This document shows, one piece after another, positions 1-8,669 of a stretch of 49,055 nucleotides of DNA (position 1 is the first letter of the stretch; every line of letters begins with the position of its first letter). The position numbers were made by a program, and so were the translations under genes. Location of the stretch: positions 1 through 49,055 of the forward strand of contig CAMBSK010000020.1 in assembly GCA_945870575.1 (NCBI GenBank). Reading direction: 5' to 3'. This DNA is from Bordetella parapertussis. Its GTDB lineage: Bacteria; Pseudomonadota; Gammaproteobacteria; Burkholderiales; Burkholderiaceae_C. The notes below the pieces were generated by a model. That model was not told where the DNA came from. It worked only from the letters and a program-made list of their open reading frames with translations, and did not search any database.

Positions 1-149
1 AAGGCAAAGAGATGGTGATGCCTGGTGACAACGTGTCGATCACGGTCAAGCTGATCCACCCGATTGCGATGGAAGAAGGTTTGCGCTTCGCCATCCGCGA
101 AGGCGGCAAAACCGTCGGTGCCGGTGTGGTTGCCAAAATCATCGCTTAA
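1..149 (+). CDS. tuf: elongation factor Tu, C-terminal fragment
   Basis: The first 149 bases read in frame (first full codon at base 3) as the last 48 residues of EF-Tu, the GTPase that delivers aminoacyl-tRNA to the ribosome. The tail contains the domain-3 beta-barrel sequence [19 protein letters not shown] and ends [15 protein letters not shown], which is typical of bacterial EF-Tu. The start lies outside the window. The stop is nine bases before rpsJ, so tuf and rpsJ are very probably co-transcribed, as in str operons of betaproteobacteria. A tufA and tufB copy cannot be told apart from this fragment, although the position before rpsJ fits the str-operon copy. Confidence 0.97.
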   Translation, partial: GKEMVMPGDNVSITVKLIHPIAMEEGLRFAIREGGKTVGAGVVAKIIA

Positions 150-158
150 GGAATCAGC

Positions 159-473
159 ATGTCAACCAAACAAAAAATCCGCATCCGCCTCAAAGCATTT
201 GATTACAAACTGATCGACCAGTCTGCCGCTGAAATCGTGGACACCGCCAAGCGCACCGGCGCCATCGTCAAAGGCCCCGTGCCATTGCCGACACGCATGA
301 AGCGTTTTGACATTCTGCGTTCACCGCACGTCAACAAATCCAGCCGTGACCAGTTGGAAATTCGTACGCACCAGCGTTTGATGGACATCGTGGATCCGAC
401 CGACAAAACCGTTGATGCTTTGATGAAGCTCGATTTGCCTGCCGGCGTCGACGTCGAAATCAAACTGCAATAA
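159..473 (+). CDS. rpsJ: 30S ribosomal protein S10
   Basis: This 104-residue protein is S10 (usual length about 103), a small-subunit protein that also acts as NusE in transcription antitermination. The core [15 protein letters not shown], the GPVPLPT loop and the [10 protein letters not shown] segment are intact. The ATG follows an AAGGA ribosome binding site and comes nine bases after the tuf stop. Unlike the E. coli arrangement, where rpsJ starts the S10 operon, here it is closely attached to tuf and is separated from rplC by a 186-base leader. It may therefore be expressed mainly from the str promoter. Confidence 0.98.
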   Translation: MSTKQKIRIRLKAFDYKLIDQSAAEIVDTAKRTGAIVKGPVPLPTRMKRFDILRSPHVNKSSRDQLEIRTHQRLMDIVDPTDKTVDALMKLDLPAGVDVEIKLQ

Positions 474-659
474 AACCAGCCGCCGCCCTCAAGCGGGGCG
501 GCGCAGTAGGAAAATTAGCCGGAAATCCGCACAAGCGGAAAAATTTCAGCTAGAATGTAAGGCTTCGCACAAAATGTGCAAAGAAATTATCAACCTTCTT
601 TCATACACCAAACGCAGTTGCCAATTGAAGTGACAGCGGTGAAAGTTTTGGAGAAAAAC
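474..659 (+). promoter_or_regulatory. rpsJ-rplC leader with two hairpins and a -10-like site
   Basis: This 186-base gap lies inside what is normally a tightly packed operon. A GC hairpin (482-488 pairing with 496-502, seven bases each side) follows rpsJ. A second hairpin (CCGC 527-530 with GCGG 535-538) precedes an A/T run. TAGAAT at 551-556 resembles a sigma-70 -10 element, but I see no good -35 at the right distance. GGAG at 649-652 is the rplC ribosome binding site. The gap could hold a promoter for rplC onward, an attenuator, or an L4-type autoregulatory leader. The hairpins are seen in the sequence; the functions are inferred. Confidence 0.4.
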
Positions 660-1325
660 ATGAGTCAAAGCAATCGACTGGGATTGCTGGGCCGCAAGGT
701 GGGCATGATGCGTCTGTTCACTGATGATGGGGACGCAGTGCCTGTCACAGTGGTAGATGTATCCAACAACCGAGTGACCCAGGTCAAGACCCAGGAAAAT
801 GACGGCTACGTTGCCTTGCAGGTGACGTTTGGTTTGCGAAAAGCTTCGCGCGTCACCAAGCCGCAGGCCGGTCACATGGCCAAAGCCGGCGTACAGTCCG
901 GCGAAATCACCCAGGAATTCCGCGTCACCGCAGAAACCGCAGCGCAATACCCAGCCGGTACCTCGGTCCCACCTTCTGCCATTTTCACTGTCGGTGAAAA
1001 AGTGGACGTACAAGGTACTTCCATTGGTAAAGGTTTCGCAGGCACCATCAAGCGCCACAATTTCCGTTCACAACGCGCGTCTCACGGTAATAGCCGTTCG
1101 CACAATGTGCCCGGTTCTATTTCCATGGCGCAGGATCCCGGCCGTGTGTTTCCAGGCAAAAAAATGTCTGGCCATATGGGCGACGAGACCGTCACCACCC
1201 AAAATCTGGACGTGATCCGCATTGATGAAGCGCGTCAACTGTTGCTGATCAAGGGCGCTGTGCCCGGATCCGCCGGTGGTTTTGTTACGGTGCGTCACGC
1301 CATCAAATCCAAGGGAGCCAACTGA
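660..1325 (+). CDS. rplC: 50S ribosomal protein L3
   Basis: L3 is an early 23S rRNA-binding assembly protein near the peptidyl-transferase centre. I place the start at ATG 660 ([20 protein letters not shown]), just after GGAG, giving 221 residues. An in-frame ATG at 576 would add 28 residues unlike any L3 that I know. The RNA-binding loop, [20 protein letters not shown] (residues 152-171), is present. The position matching the methylated Gln150 of E. coli L3 looks like Met156, so the PrmB modification site seems absent; from memory this is common in betaproteobacteria. The stop overlaps the rplD start by one base. Confidence 0.97.
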   Translation: MSQSNRLGLLGRKVGMMRLFTDDGDAVPVTVVDVSNNRVTQVKTQENDGYVALQVTFGLRKASRVTKPQAGHMAKAGVQSGEITQEFRVTAETAAQYPAGTSVPPSAIFTVGEKVDVQGTSIGKGFAGTIKRHNFRSQRASHGNSRSHNVPGSISMAQDPGRVFPGKKMSGHMGDETVTTQNLDVIRIDEARQLLLIKGAVPGSAGGFVTVRHAIKSKGAN

Positions 1326-1945
1326 TGCAAATCGAACTCCTGAATGACCAGGGCCAGGCGTCTGCCAAATTTGATGCGCCTGAAACTCTGTTCGGCCGCG
1401 CATACAACGAAGACCTGGTACACCAGATTGTGGTGGCCTACCAGGCCAACGCGCGACAAGGCACACGTGCACAAAAAGACCGTGAACAGGTCAAGCACTC
1501 AACCAAAAAGCCGTTCAAGCAAAAAGGCACAGGCCGCGCCCGTGCCGGTATGACTTCTTCCCCCATTTGGCGTGGCGGCGGTCGTGCCTTCCCGAACAGC
1601 CCGGAAGAAAATTTCACACAAAAAATCAACAAGAAGATGTACCGAGCCGGTATGGCCGCCATCTTCTCCCAGTTGGTGCGTGAAGGCCGTCTGGCTGTGG
1701 TGGATTCGCTCAAAATCGAAGCCCCCAAAACCAAACTGCTGGCTTCCAAACTTAAAGCTATGAATCTTCAATCCGTGCTGGTCATCTCCGAAGAAGTAGA
1801 TGACAACTTGTATTTCGCGTCGCGCAACCTGGCCAATGTGCTGGTTGTCGAACCGCGTTACGCAGACCCGGTATCGTTGGTGCATTACAAAAAGGTGCTG
1901 GTCACCAAAGGCGCCATCGACAAACTCAAGGAGATGTTCGCATGA
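1325..1945 (+). CDS. rplD: 50S ribosomal protein L4
   Basis: This is L4 (206 residues, usual size about 201-206), a 23S rRNA-binding protein that lines the exit tunnel. In E. coli it also represses its own operon. The extended loop [25 protein letters not shown], given here only in part as [20 protein letters not shown], is well conserved and includes the tunnel-constriction residues where macrolide resistance changes arise in other bacteria. The start overlaps the rplC stop (TGATG) and the stop overlaps rplW by four bases, so translation is probably coupled. Confidence 0.97.
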   Translation: MQIELLNDQGQASAKFDAPETLFGRAYNEDLVHQIVVAYQANARQGTRAQKDREQVKHSTKKPFKQKGTGRARAGMTSSPIWRGGGRAFPNSPEENFTQKINKKMYRAGMAAIFSQLVREGRLAVVDSLKIEAPKTKLLASKLKAMNLQSVLVISEEVDDNLYFASRNLANVLVVEPRYADPVSLVHYKKVLVTKGAIDKLKEMFA

Positions 1946-2256
1946 GCACCCCGAAATTTGACGAAGGCCGTTTGATGGCCGTGCTCGTGGCGCCCATCGT
2001 GTCTGAAAAAGCCACCATGGTTGCCGAAAATTCCAATGCAGTCACTTTCAAAGTGCTGCAAAACGCCACCAAGCCCGAAATCAAGGCCGCTGTTGAACTC
2101 ATGTTCAAGGTCGAGGTCAAAGGCGTTTCCGTGGTCAATATCAAAGGCAAAACCAAGCGTTTCGGCCGTTCTGTAGGTCGCCGCGACAACATTCGCAAAG
2201 CCTATGTGACGCTCAAGCCCGGTCAAGAGCTGAACCTGTCTGGAGAGGTGGCTTAA
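1942..2256 (+). CDS. rplW: 50S ribosomal protein L23
   Basis: L23 (104 residues) sits at the exit of the nascent-peptide tunnel and is the docking point for trigger factor and the signal recognition particle. The conserved start of the fold, [15 protein letters not shown], and the loop [16 protein letters not shown] are both visible. The ATG overlaps the rplD stop (ATGA), which suggests translational coupling. rplB follows after two bases. Confidence 0.97.
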   Translation: MSTPKFDEGRLMAVLVAPIVSEKATMVAENSNAVTFKVLQNATKPEIKAAVELMFKVEVKGVSVVNIKGKTKRFGRSVGRRDNIRKAYVTLKPGQELNLSGEVA

Positions 2257-2258
2257 TC

Positions 2259-3083
2259 ATGGCAGTCATCAAAATGAAACCCACCTCCCCCGGTCAACGG
2301 GGTGTGGTCAAGGTCACGCGTGACCATTTGTTCAAAGGCCCGGGTTATGCGCCGTTGCTGGAACCTCAGTTCCAACACGCCGGTCGCAATAACAATGGCC
2401 ACATCACTGTTCGCCACAAAGGCGGCGGTCACAAGCACCATTACCGCGTTGTCGACTTCCGTCGTATGAAAGACGGCATTCCCGGCAAGGTCGAGCGTAT
2501 TGAATACGACCCGAACCGTACGGCTCACATTGCCTTGATCTGTTACGCCGATGGCGAGCGCACTTACATCATCGCCCCGCGCGGTCTGGAAGTCGGTGCC
2601 ACCATTCACAGCGGTGCAGAAGCGCCCATCCGCGCTGGCAACACGCTGCCGATCCGCAATATTCCAGTGGGTTCAACCATTCACTGCATCGAATTGCGTC
2701 CCGGTAAAGGCGCGCAAATCGCCCGTTCGGCTGGCACCTCTGCCACCTTGCTGGCGCGTGAAGGCACTTACGCCCAGGTGCGTATGCGCTCAGGTGAAGT
2801 CCGCAAAATCCATATCGAATGCCGCGCCACCATCGGTGAAGTGGCCAACGAAGAGCACAGCTTGCGTCAATTGGGCAAAGCCGGTGTCAAACGTTGGATG
2901 GGTATCCGCCCGACCGTTCGCGGTGTGGCCATGAACCCGGTTGATCACCCGCACGGTGGTGGCGAAGGCCGTACCGGCGAAGGCCGCGCGCCTGTGGATC
3001 CATGGGGCAATCTGACCAAGGGCTATCGCACCCGCAATAACAAGCGTACCCAGGTCATGATCGTTTCACGTCGCAAGAAATAA
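2259..3083 (+). CDS. rplB: 50S ribosomal protein L2
   Basis: L2 (274 residues, the usual size) is needed for subunit association and peptidyl-transferase activity. The N-terminal [19 protein letters not shown], the [18 protein letters not shown] block and the C-terminal [18 protein letters not shown] segment are all conserved. The last of these holds the His residue linked to peptidyl-transferase function in E. coli L2. It starts two bases after rplW and belongs to the same transcript. Confidence 0.98.
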   Translation: MAVIKMKPTSPGQRGVVKVTRDHLFKGPGYAPLLEPQFQHAGRNNNGHITVRHKGGGHKHHYRVVDFRRMKDGIPGKVERIEYDPNRTAHIALICYADGERTYIIAPRGLEVGATIHSGAEAPIRAGNTLPIRNIPVGSTIHCIELRPGKGAQIARSAGTSATLLAREGTYAQVRMRSGEVRKIHIECRATIGEVANEEHSLRQLGKAGVKRWMGIRPTVRGVAMNPVDHPHGGGEGRTGEGRAPVDPWGNLTKGYRTRNNKRTQVMIVSRRKK

Positions 3084-3093
3084 GGGTTAACAC

Positions 3094-3372
3094 ATGACAC
3101 GCTCACTCAAAAAAGGCCCGTTCGTTGACCACCATTTGCTGGCCAAAACGGAAAAAGCCGTCGCCAACAAAGACAAAAAACCGATCAAAACCTGGTCGCG
3201 CCGTTCAATGATCCTGCCCGATTTCATCGGCCTGACCATTGCGGTCCACAACGGCAAGCAACACGTGCCGGTCTATATCACCGACCAGATGGTGGGTCAC
3301 AAGTTGGGCGAATTCGCGCTGACTCGGACCTTCAAAGGCCATCCGGCTGATAAAAAAGTTCAGAAGAAGTAA
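3094..3372 (+). CDS. rpsS: 30S ribosomal protein S19
   Basis: S19 (92 residues) binds the head of the 30S subunit together with S13. The start [16 protein letters not shown] and the core [20 protein letters not shown] are typical, and the C-terminal [12 protein letters not shown] is complete. It lies ten bases after rplB and nine before rplV, within the same operon. Confidence 0.98.
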   Translation: MTRSLKKGPFVDHHLLAKTEKAVANKDKKPIKTWSRRSMILPDFIGLTIAVHNGKQHVPVYITDQMVGHKLGEFALTRTFKGHPADKKVQKK

Positions 3373-3381
3373 GGAGCAGCT

Positions 3382-3711
3382 ATGGAAACACGTGCAGTCC
3401 TGCGAGGTGTGCGCTTATCGGTCGACAAAGGCCGGTTGGTGGCAGACTTGATTCGCGGCAAAAAAGTGGACCAGGCCCTCAACATCCTGACTTTCACCCA
3501 GAAAAAAGCAGCTGGTATCGTTAAAAAAGTGCTGGAGTCGGCGATTGCCAATGCCGAGCACAACGACGGTGCTGACATTGACGAATTGCGCGTCAAAACC
3601 ATTTACGTGGAACAAGGCGCAACGCTCAAACGTTTCACTGCACGCGCCAAAGGCCGTGGCAACAGCATCAGCAAGCCCACGTGCCATGTGTACGTGACGG
3701 TCGGCAACTGA
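3382..3711 (+). CDS. rplV: 50S ribosomal protein L22
   Basis: L22 (109 residues) contacts all 23S rRNA domains and, with L4, forms the tunnel constriction. The ATG at 3382 follows AAGGAG. The conserved segments [18 protein letters not shown] and the C-terminal [17 protein letters not shown] loop, whose hairpin reaches into the exit tunnel, are visible. The protein has no insertion or truncation. Confidence 0.97.
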   Translation: METRAVLRGVRLSVDKGRLVADLIRGKKVDQALNILTFTQKKAAGIVKKVLESAIANAEHNDGADIDELRVKTIYVEQGATLKRFTARAKGRGNSISKPTCHVYVTVGN

Positions 3712-3726
3712 AAGGTCTAGGAAGAT

Positions 3727-4614
3727 ATGGGACAAAAAATACACCCCACCGGTTTCCGCCTGTCGGTCAGCCGCAACTGGGCCAGCCGCTGGTATGCCAG
3801 CAACAAAGACTTTGCCGGCATGCTGGCAGAAGACATCAAAGTGCGCGAGTACCTCAAGGTCAAACTCAAAAATGCTGCGGTTTCACGCATTCTGATTGAG
3901 CGTCCTGCCAAAAATGCCCGCATCACCATTTTTTCCGCACGCCCAGGCGTGGTCATCGGTAAAAAAGGCGAGGACATTGAAAACCTCAAGAAAGAACTCG
4001 CAGCCCGCTTGGGCGTGCCGGTGGCAGTCAACATCGAAGAAGTGCGCAAGCCCGAAATCGATGCACAACTGATCGCCGACAGCATCACCCAGCAGTTGGA
4101 AAAGCGGATCATGTTCCGCCGCGCTATGAAGCGCGCCATGCAAAACGCCATGCGTCTGGGTGCCCAAGGCATCAAGATCATGTCTGCAGGTCGTTTGAAC
4201 GGTATCGAGATCGCGCGTACCGAGTGGTACCGCGAAGGCCGTGTGCCACTTCATACATTGCGTGCCGATATCGACTACGCAACCTCTGAAGCCAAGACAA
4301 CCTACGGCATCATCGGCGTCAAAGTGTGGGTTTACAAAGGCGACACACTCGGACGCAATGACGCACCTGCCGCGCAGGAACCCCGTTCTGATGAAGAACG
4401 TCGTCCACGCGGCCCGCGCCATGACGCACGTCCGGGCGGAGACCGTCCGCCTGCACGCGGCGCCCGTCGTCCCACAGGAACCAATGCCGCACCGGCTGAT
4501 GGCAGCGATAAACCCGCTGACGCCACCGATGCTCCCAAAACCACCGTCAAGCGCGTTCGTAAGATCACCGCGCCCGCATCCACTGGCACGGCTGCGGACG
4601 GACAAGGAGAATAA
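3727..4614 (+). CDS. rpsC: 30S ribosomal protein S3 with long C-terminal tail
   Basis: S3 forms part of the mRNA entry channel and has helicase activity with S4 and S5. The start [18 protein letters not shown] and the KH-domain loop [18 protein letters not shown] (near residue 80) are typical. The protein is 295 residues, against 233 in E. coli. The surplus is a tail from about residue 215, rich in Arg, Pro, Ala, Gly and Asp and probably disordered. Long S3 tails are common in Burkholderiales, so I read this as a lineage trait and not a fusion. rplP follows two bases later. Confidence 0.97.
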   Translation: MGQKIHPTGFRLSVSRNWASRWYASNKDFAGMLAEDIKVREYLKVKLKNAAVSRILIERPAKNARITIFSARPGVVIGKKGEDIENLKKELAARLGVPVAVNIEEVRKPEIDAQLIADSITQQLEKRIMFRRAMKRAMQNAMRLGAQGIKIMSAGRLNGIEIARTEWYREGRVPLHTLRADIDYATSEAKTTYGIIGVKVWVYKGDTLGRNDAPAAQEPRSDEERRPRGPRHDARPGGDRPPARGARRPTGTNAAPADGSDKPADATDAPKTTVKRVRKITAPASTGTAADGQGE

Positions 4615-4616
4615 GC

Positions 4617-5033
4617 ATGCTGCAACCAGCGCGCCGTAAATACCGCAAGGAACAAAAAGGTCGCAACACCGGCATCGCCACCCGTGGCAATACGGTGGCG
4701 TTCGGCGACTTCGGCTTGAAATCCACCGACCGCGGCCGTTTGACCGCGCGTCAAATCGAATCTGCACGTCGTGCCATTTCCCGTCACGTCAAACGTGGCG
4801 GCCGTATCTGGATCCGTATTTTTCCGGACAAGCCGATTTCACAAAAACCTGCCGAAGTCCGTATGGGTAACGGCAAGGGCAATCCTGAGTACTACGTGGC
4901 TGAAATTCAGCCCGGCAAAGTGCTTTATGAAATCGTCGGTGTGCCCGAAGAACTCGCGCGTGAAGCTTTCCGTTTGGCGGCTGCCAAACTGCCTTTGCGC
5001 ACCACCTTTGTGTCCCGCCTCATCGGCCAATGA
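4617..5033 (+). CDS. rplP: 50S ribosomal protein L16
   Basis: L16 (138 residues) is a late-assembling protein near the A site. The start [17 protein letters not shown], the [20 protein letters not shown] segment and the [20 protein letters not shown] block are conserved. The Arg that is hydroxylated by YcfD/RoxA in E. coli would lie in the RMGNGKG loop, which is present. It starts two bases after rpsC. Confidence 0.98.
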   Translation: MLQPARRKYRKEQKGRNTGIATRGNTVAFGDFGLKSTDRGRLTARQIESARRAISRHVKRGGRIWIRIFPDKPISQKPAEVRMGNGKGNPEYYVAEIQPGKVLYEIVGVPEELAREAFRLAAAKLPLRTTFVSRLIGQ

Positions 5034-5048
5034 TTCAGGAGCTGAAAC

Positions 5049-5246
5049 ATGAAAACATCTGAATTACGCCAAAAAGACGCCGCCGGTCTCGACACTGAGA
5101 TCAAGGAATTGCAAAAAGCCCATTTCAATATGCGCATGCAAAAAGCCACGCAACAACTCACCAACACTTCACAAATGAAGGTGACACGCCGCGCTATTGC
5201 CCGCGCCAAAACCATACAGGCTGAACAAGCCGCTGCACAGGAGTGA
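5049..5246 (+). CDS. rpmC: 50S ribosomal protein L29
   Basis: L29 (65 residues) is a small helical hairpin beside L23 at the tunnel exit. The start [20 protein letters not shown] and the helix [18 protein letters not shown] are typical of the family. The ATG follows AGGAGCTGAAAC. Its stop lies just before the chosen rpsQ start. Confidence 0.95.
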   Translation: MKTSELRQKDAAGLDTEIKELQKAHFNMRMQKATQQLTNTSQMKVTRRAIARAKTIQAEQAAAQE

Positions 5247-5248
5247 AC

Positions 5249-5518
5249 ATGACTGAAGCCAAAACATCACTCAAACGCACTCTCATCGGCAAGGTCGTCA
5301 GCGCCAAGCGCGCCAAAACTGTCACTGTGCTGGTCGAGCGTCGTGTCAAACACGCGCTCTATGGCAAGATCGTTGGCAAGTCCAGCAAATACCATGCGCA
5401 TGATGAAACCGGTCAGTACCACCTCGGCGACGTGATCGAGATCACTGAAAGCCGTCCGATTTCTAAAACCAAGAACTGGGTTGCCACACGCCTGGTTGAA
5501 AAAGCACCCGCGGTTTGA
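5249..5518 (+). CDS. rpsQ: 30S ribosomal protein S17
   Basis: S17 binds 16S rRNA early in assembly. I choose ATG 5249 ([20 protein letters not shown], 89 residues), because AGGAG at 5239-5243 lies five bases upstream. A GTG at 5243 would add two residues and overlap the rpmC stop. The OB-fold signature [19 protein letters not shown] is clear. This is the last gene of the block and is followed by a strong terminator. The spc-operon genes (rplN, rplX, rplE) that follow it in E. coli are not here. Confidence 0.96.
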   Translation: MTEAKTSLKRTLIGKVVSAKRAKTVTVLVERRVKHALYGKIVGKSSKYHAHDETGQYHLGDVIEITESRPISKTKNWVATRLVEKAPAV

Positions 5519-5553
5519 ATTGAATTCGCTTTCGCGCTAACAAGGTTCGACCA

Positions 5554-5584
5554 AATGGCCCACAATTGTGGGTCATTTGTTTTT
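5554..5584 (+). terminator. Rho-independent terminator of the ribosomal operon
   Basis: A near-perfect inverted repeat (5554-5565 with 5566-5577, one G-T pair, AATGGCCC on one side and GGGTCATT on the other) is followed by TTGTTTTT. It begins 35 bases after the rpsQ stop and ends just before the ribosome binding site of the next gene. Confidence 0.85.
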
Positions 5585-5599
5585 AAAAGGAGCATTACC

Positions 5600-6106
5600 A
5601 TGATTAAAGTCGGCGATACCATTCCAAACACCACCTTGATGGAATATTCAGAGGTAGACGGCGAAGGCTGCAGCATAGGCCCCAACGCGATAGACGTGGC
5701 CAAGGCCACCGCAGGAAAAACCATTGCCTTGTTTGCCTTGCCCGGTGCATTCACGCCCACTTGTTCTGCCAAGCACGTGCCCGGTTACTTAGACAAGATG
5801 ACTGAGTTGAAAGCCGCAGGCGTGGATGAAATCTGGTGTGTCAGTGTCAATGATGCGTTTGTCATGGGTGCCTGGGGCCGTGAATTGCACGCCACCGGCA
5901 AAGTGCGCATGATGGCTGATGGCGATGCGGCTTTTACCAAAGCCACAGGTCTCACCTTGGACTTGACCGGCAAAGGTTTGGGCTTGCGCTCTAACCGTTA
6001 CTCCATGCTTGTCAAGGACGGTAAAGTGCAGACCTTGAACATTGAAGGTCCCGGTAAATTTGAAGTCAGTGACGCAGACACCATGTTGTCGCAAGTCAAG
6101 CACTGA
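5600..6106 (+). CDS. peroxiredoxin of the Prx5 type
   Basis: This 168-residue thiol peroxidase reduces hydrogen peroxide and organic peroxides in the cytoplasm. The active-site pattern PxxxTxxC is present as P48-GAF-T52-PT-C55, so Cys55 is the peroxidatic cysteine. The only other cysteine visible near the N-terminus is Cys24. The family usually draws electrons from glutaredoxin/glutathione or thioredoxin, and the glutathione synthesis genes lie 25 kb away. I choose ATG 5600 because AAAAGGAG lies just upstream; a longer frame from 5555 begins inside the terminator. It is flanked by terminators on both sides and is probably a single-gene unit. Confidence 0.9.
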   Translation: MIKVGDTIPNTTLMEYSEVDGEGCSIGPNAIDVAKATAGKTIALFALPGAFTPTCSAKHVPGYLDKMTELKAAGVDEIWCVSVNDAFVMGAWGRELHATGKVRMMADGDAAFTKATGLTLDLTGKGLGLRSNRYSMLVKDGKVQTLNIEGPGKFEVSDADTMLSQVKH

Positions 6107-6117
6107 ATCTGAGCACT

Positions 6118-6148
6118 GGCCCGCAGTATGTTGCGGGCCGGTTTGCTT
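6118..6148 (+). terminator. terminator after the peroxiredoxin gene
   Basis: GGCCCGCA (6118-6125) pairs with TGCGGGCC (6132-6139) around a six-base loop, and is followed by GGTTTGCTT. It lies between the peroxiredoxin gene and the convergent cytochrome b561 gene. The T-run is better on the plus strand. Confidence 0.7.
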
Positions 6149-6157
6149 CTCACCGGA

Positions 6158-6853
6158 TTAGCCGGAGACGGCCTTTTCTAAGCCGTAAACCCCTGCAAAA
6201 ACCAAAGCAGCGCACAAGCTAAAAAGCCCCAAAGCCTTGATGCGTTGCATATTATGGTCTTTAGAAAACATAACGTTACTGTCCTGCCAAAGGCGATAAC
6301 CGCTCACCATGGCGCGTACCAAGGGTTGGCGTTTGTAAAAAACCTGAAATGAAACAGCACCAAGGTGCAGGCCAATCAGCAAGCCCAATATCCATTTACC
6401 AATATCTGCGTGGTAAAAAGTAAGCAATTCCACCGTCCGGTTACTTACCAGGGCACTAACGGGGCCGCTGAAACCGGCATCGTCATCTGCGCACAAGCCG
6501 CTGGCAACTTGCATGCATAAAACGATCAACATGGCCCAAACAGACCAGGCGGCTAAGGGGTTATGCCCAGGCTGCTGCCAGTTGTCAGGTTGTCGCAGAT
6601 AAGCCAGGCTGCGCTGCACAGAAGGGATGAACGCCGCGAAACGCGACCAATGCCCGCCGGTAAAGCCCCAGGCCAGACGAAATAGCAGCAGTGACAGCAC
6701 GCCGTAACCGAAGTAAGCGTGCCATGTCATGTTTTCAAAATAAAAAACGCTAAGGCCTGAGCCGCACAGGCTGGCGACAAGCAGCCAGTGAAACAAGCGG
6801 GTAGGTAAATCCCAGACTTTGACAGCGGTTGGCATGGTTGCAGATTCATTCAT
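6158..6853 (-). CDS. cytochrome b561-type membrane protein
   Basis: This is a predicted four-helix inner-membrane b-type cytochrome of the b561 / hydrogenase cytochrome-b family. It passes electrons between the quinone pool and periplasmic c-type cytochromes. Candidate haem-binding histidines are His22 (RLFHW), His45 (TWHAYFGY), His148 (FYHADIG) and His163 (LLIGLHLG). I use ATG 6853, giving 231 residues. A TTG at 6886 or an ATG at 6835 are possible alternatives, and no ribosome binding site settles the choice. It is divergent from a cytochrome c' gene 80 bases away. That pairing is common and suggests that they are redox partners. Confidence 0.88.
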   Translation of the reverse strand: MNESATMPTAVKVWDLPTRLFHWLLVASLCGSGLSVFYFENMTWHAYFGYGVLSLLLFRLAWGFTGGHWSRFAAFIPSVQRSLAYLRQPDNWQQPGHNPLAAWSVWAMLIVLCMQVASGLCADDDAGFSGPVSALVSNRTVELLTFYHADIGKWILGLLIGLHLGAVSFQVFYKRQPLVRAMVSGYRLWQDSNVMFSKDHNMQRIKALGLFSLCAALVFAGVYGLEKAVSG

Positions 6854-6933
6854 AAAGCATAAACATGGTACTAGACCTGAGAGCAAAAAAAAACAGCAAG
6901 GCTAAACTTCAAAGATAACTTAAGGAGTTTTTA

Positions 6934-7389
6934 ATGTTAAAAACCGTGCTTTACACCTCGTTATTCATGAGTGCTTGCCTGTCATTACCGGCTCAGGCAC
7001 AGTTTGCCAAAGCTGAAGACGCGATCAAGTACCGCCAAAGCGCCTTGTTTGTCATGGGCCAGCATTTCACCCGCCTGGCTGCCATGGCTCAGGGAAAAAT
7101 CCCTTTTGATGCCAAAACCGCTGCCGACAACGCTGCCGTCGTCGAAACCATGTCAAAACTGCCGTGGGCGGCTTTTGGCGAAGGCACAGACCAGGGCGGC
7201 AACACCAAAGCCAAGCCCGAAATTTGGACAGACAAGGCCAAGTTCAAGGAAGCCGCAGAAAAAATGCAGACCGAAGCGGTCAGACTGTCTGCGGCGGCCA
7301 AAACCGGCAAACTGGAAGACTTGAAATCTGCGGTGGGCGCGACCGGCGGAACATGCAAAAACTGCCACGATAATTTCCGCAACAAGTGA
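6934..7389 (+). CDS. periplasmic cytochrome c'
   Basis: This 151-residue protein has a signal peptide of about 22 residues ending AQA, followed by a four-helix cytochrome c' domain. The single haem attachment motif is C141-KN-C144-H145 at the very C-terminus, the hallmark of the family (InterPro cytochrome c, class II). Such proteins bind NO or CO or shuttle electrons in the periplasm. The ATG follows TTAAGGAG. The divergent cytochrome b561 gene is its likely membrane partner. No gene for denitrification is nearby to say more about its substrate. Confidence 0.92.
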   Translation: MLKTVLYTSLFMSACLSLPAQAQFAKAEDAIKYRQSALFVMGQHFTRLAAMAQGKIPFDAKTAADNAAVVETMSKLPWAAFGEGTDQGGNTKAKPEIWTDKAKFKEAAEKMQTEAVRLSAAAKTGKLEDLKSAVGATGGTCKNCHDNFRNK

Positions 7390-7403
7390 GTTATTGCTGT
7401 TGA

Positions 7404-8603
7404 TCAGCCCAGCCACTCATCAATGACCTGCTGAGTGTGCTGGCCTAGCATGGGTGGCGGTAAGTCCTGACGCACGGGTGTCTCGCTCATTTTGATCGGG
7501 CTTGCCACCAGCGACAAATCGGCTTTGAGCGGATGCTGCCACTGTTGCACCATGCCGCGTTCAAGCACTTGCGGATCGACAAACACCTCGGCCAGATTAT
7601 TGATTGGCCCGCACGGCACCTTGGCGGCTTCAAGCAAGGCCAGCCAGTGTTTTTTGCCATGCGCCATCAAGGCTGAAGCCAGCATGGGAATCAACACATC
7701 ACGGTGAATGACCCGGCCCTGGTTGCGCACAAAGCGCTCATCACTTGCCCATTCCGGGTGGCCTATGCACTCGCAGAATTTGGCGTACTGGGAATCGTTG
7801 CCTACAGCAACAATCAAAAAATCGCGTTCTCCTGCCGGGTTGACGGCCACCTCAAACACTTGGTACGGAACGATATTCACGTGTGCATTGCCCATGCGAC
7901 CCGGCGGCGGCTTAGTCGGGGAATTGATCAGGTAATTAGCCCCCAGATTGGCCAGCATTGCGACCTGCGTGTCCAGCAAAGCCATGTCTATGTGCTGGCC
8001 GCTGCCGGTCCGCTCTACGTGGCGTAAGGCCGCGAGAATCGAGACCGTGGCGTACATGCCGGTGAACAAATCAGCCACGGCCACACCCACTTTTTGCGGC
8101 CCGCCGCCTGCGTCGTCACGCTCGCCGGTGACGCTCATCAAGCCGCCCATGGCCTGAACCGCAAAGTCATAACCGGCACGCTCAGCGTAAGGGCCGGTTT
8201 GGCCGAATCCAGTGATGCTGCAATAAACCAGCCGCGGGTTGATGGCTTTGATAGAAGCGTAGTCAAGCCCGTAGCGTTGCATATCGCCGACCTTGAAGTT
8301 CTCCACCAGCACATCTGCTTTTAAAGCCAGCGCGCGAATCAGTTGCTGACCGTCGGCGCTGGACAGGTCGCAGGTGATGGAACGTTTGTTGCGGTTGGCG
8401 CCTAGAAAATAAGCCGATTCCGCACTGTCGGTTTGTGCGGCGGTTTGCAAAAAAGGCGGGCCCCAACCGCGCGTGTCGTCACCAACACCGGGGCGCTCGA
8501 CCTTGACCACATCTGCGCCTAAATCGGCCAAGGTTTGTGTGCACCAGGGGCCGGCCAGAACGCGGGACAAATCTAAAACTTTGATGCCATCAAGTGAATG
8601 CAT
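7404..8603 (-). CDS. CaiB/BaiF family (class III) CoA-transferase
   Basis: This 399-residue protein belongs to the family III acyl-CoA transferases. Members exchange CoA between carboxylic acids through a glutamyl/aspartyl anhydride. The start MHSLDGIKVLDLSRVLAGPW, the GADVVKVERPG turn and the block SITGFGQTGPYAERAGYDF are diagnostic. A longer frame from 8789 adds 62 residues without family resemblance, so I choose ATG 8603. The substrate cannot be told from sequence. The family covers carnitine, formyl, succinyl, mesaconyl and other acids, and no catabolic neighbour gives a clue. It is divergent from the PTS genes. Confidence 0.9.
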   Translation of the reverse strand: MHSLDGIKVLDLSRVLAGPWCTQTLADLGADVVKVERPGVGDDTRGWGPPFLQTAAQTDSAESAYFLGANRNKRSITCDLSSADGQQLIRALALKADVLVENFKVGDMQRYGLDYASIKAINPRLVYCSITGFGQTGPYAERAGYDFAVQAMGGLMSVTGERDDAGGGPQKVGVAVADLFTGMYATVSILAALRHVERTGSGQHIDMALLDTQVAMLANLGANYLINSPTKPPPGRMGNAHVNIVPYQVFEVAVNPAGERDFLIVAVGNDSQYAKFCECIGHPEWASDERFVRNQGRVIHRDVLIPMLASALMAHGKKHWLALLEAAKVPCGPINNLAEVFVDPQVLERGMVQQWQHPLKADLSLVASPIKMSETPVRQDLPPPMLGQHTQQVIDEWLG

Positions 8604-8669
8604 TCTGACATTGTCTCTTAACAAGGACTTAACCGGGCAAGCGGTGATAATCCAGCCGGAGTCCTGCAC

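Noticed and set aside
576..659. A longer rplC reading from ATG 576
   Set aside because: The extra 28 residues do not resemble L3, and a good ribosome binding site lies before ATG 660.
3883..4767. A 294-codon open frame on the minus strand opposite rpsC and rplP
   Set aside because: It lies fully antisense to two certain ribosomal genes, its translation is rich in Cys, Arg and His without any family pattern, and it fits an antisense shadow of high-GC coding sequence.
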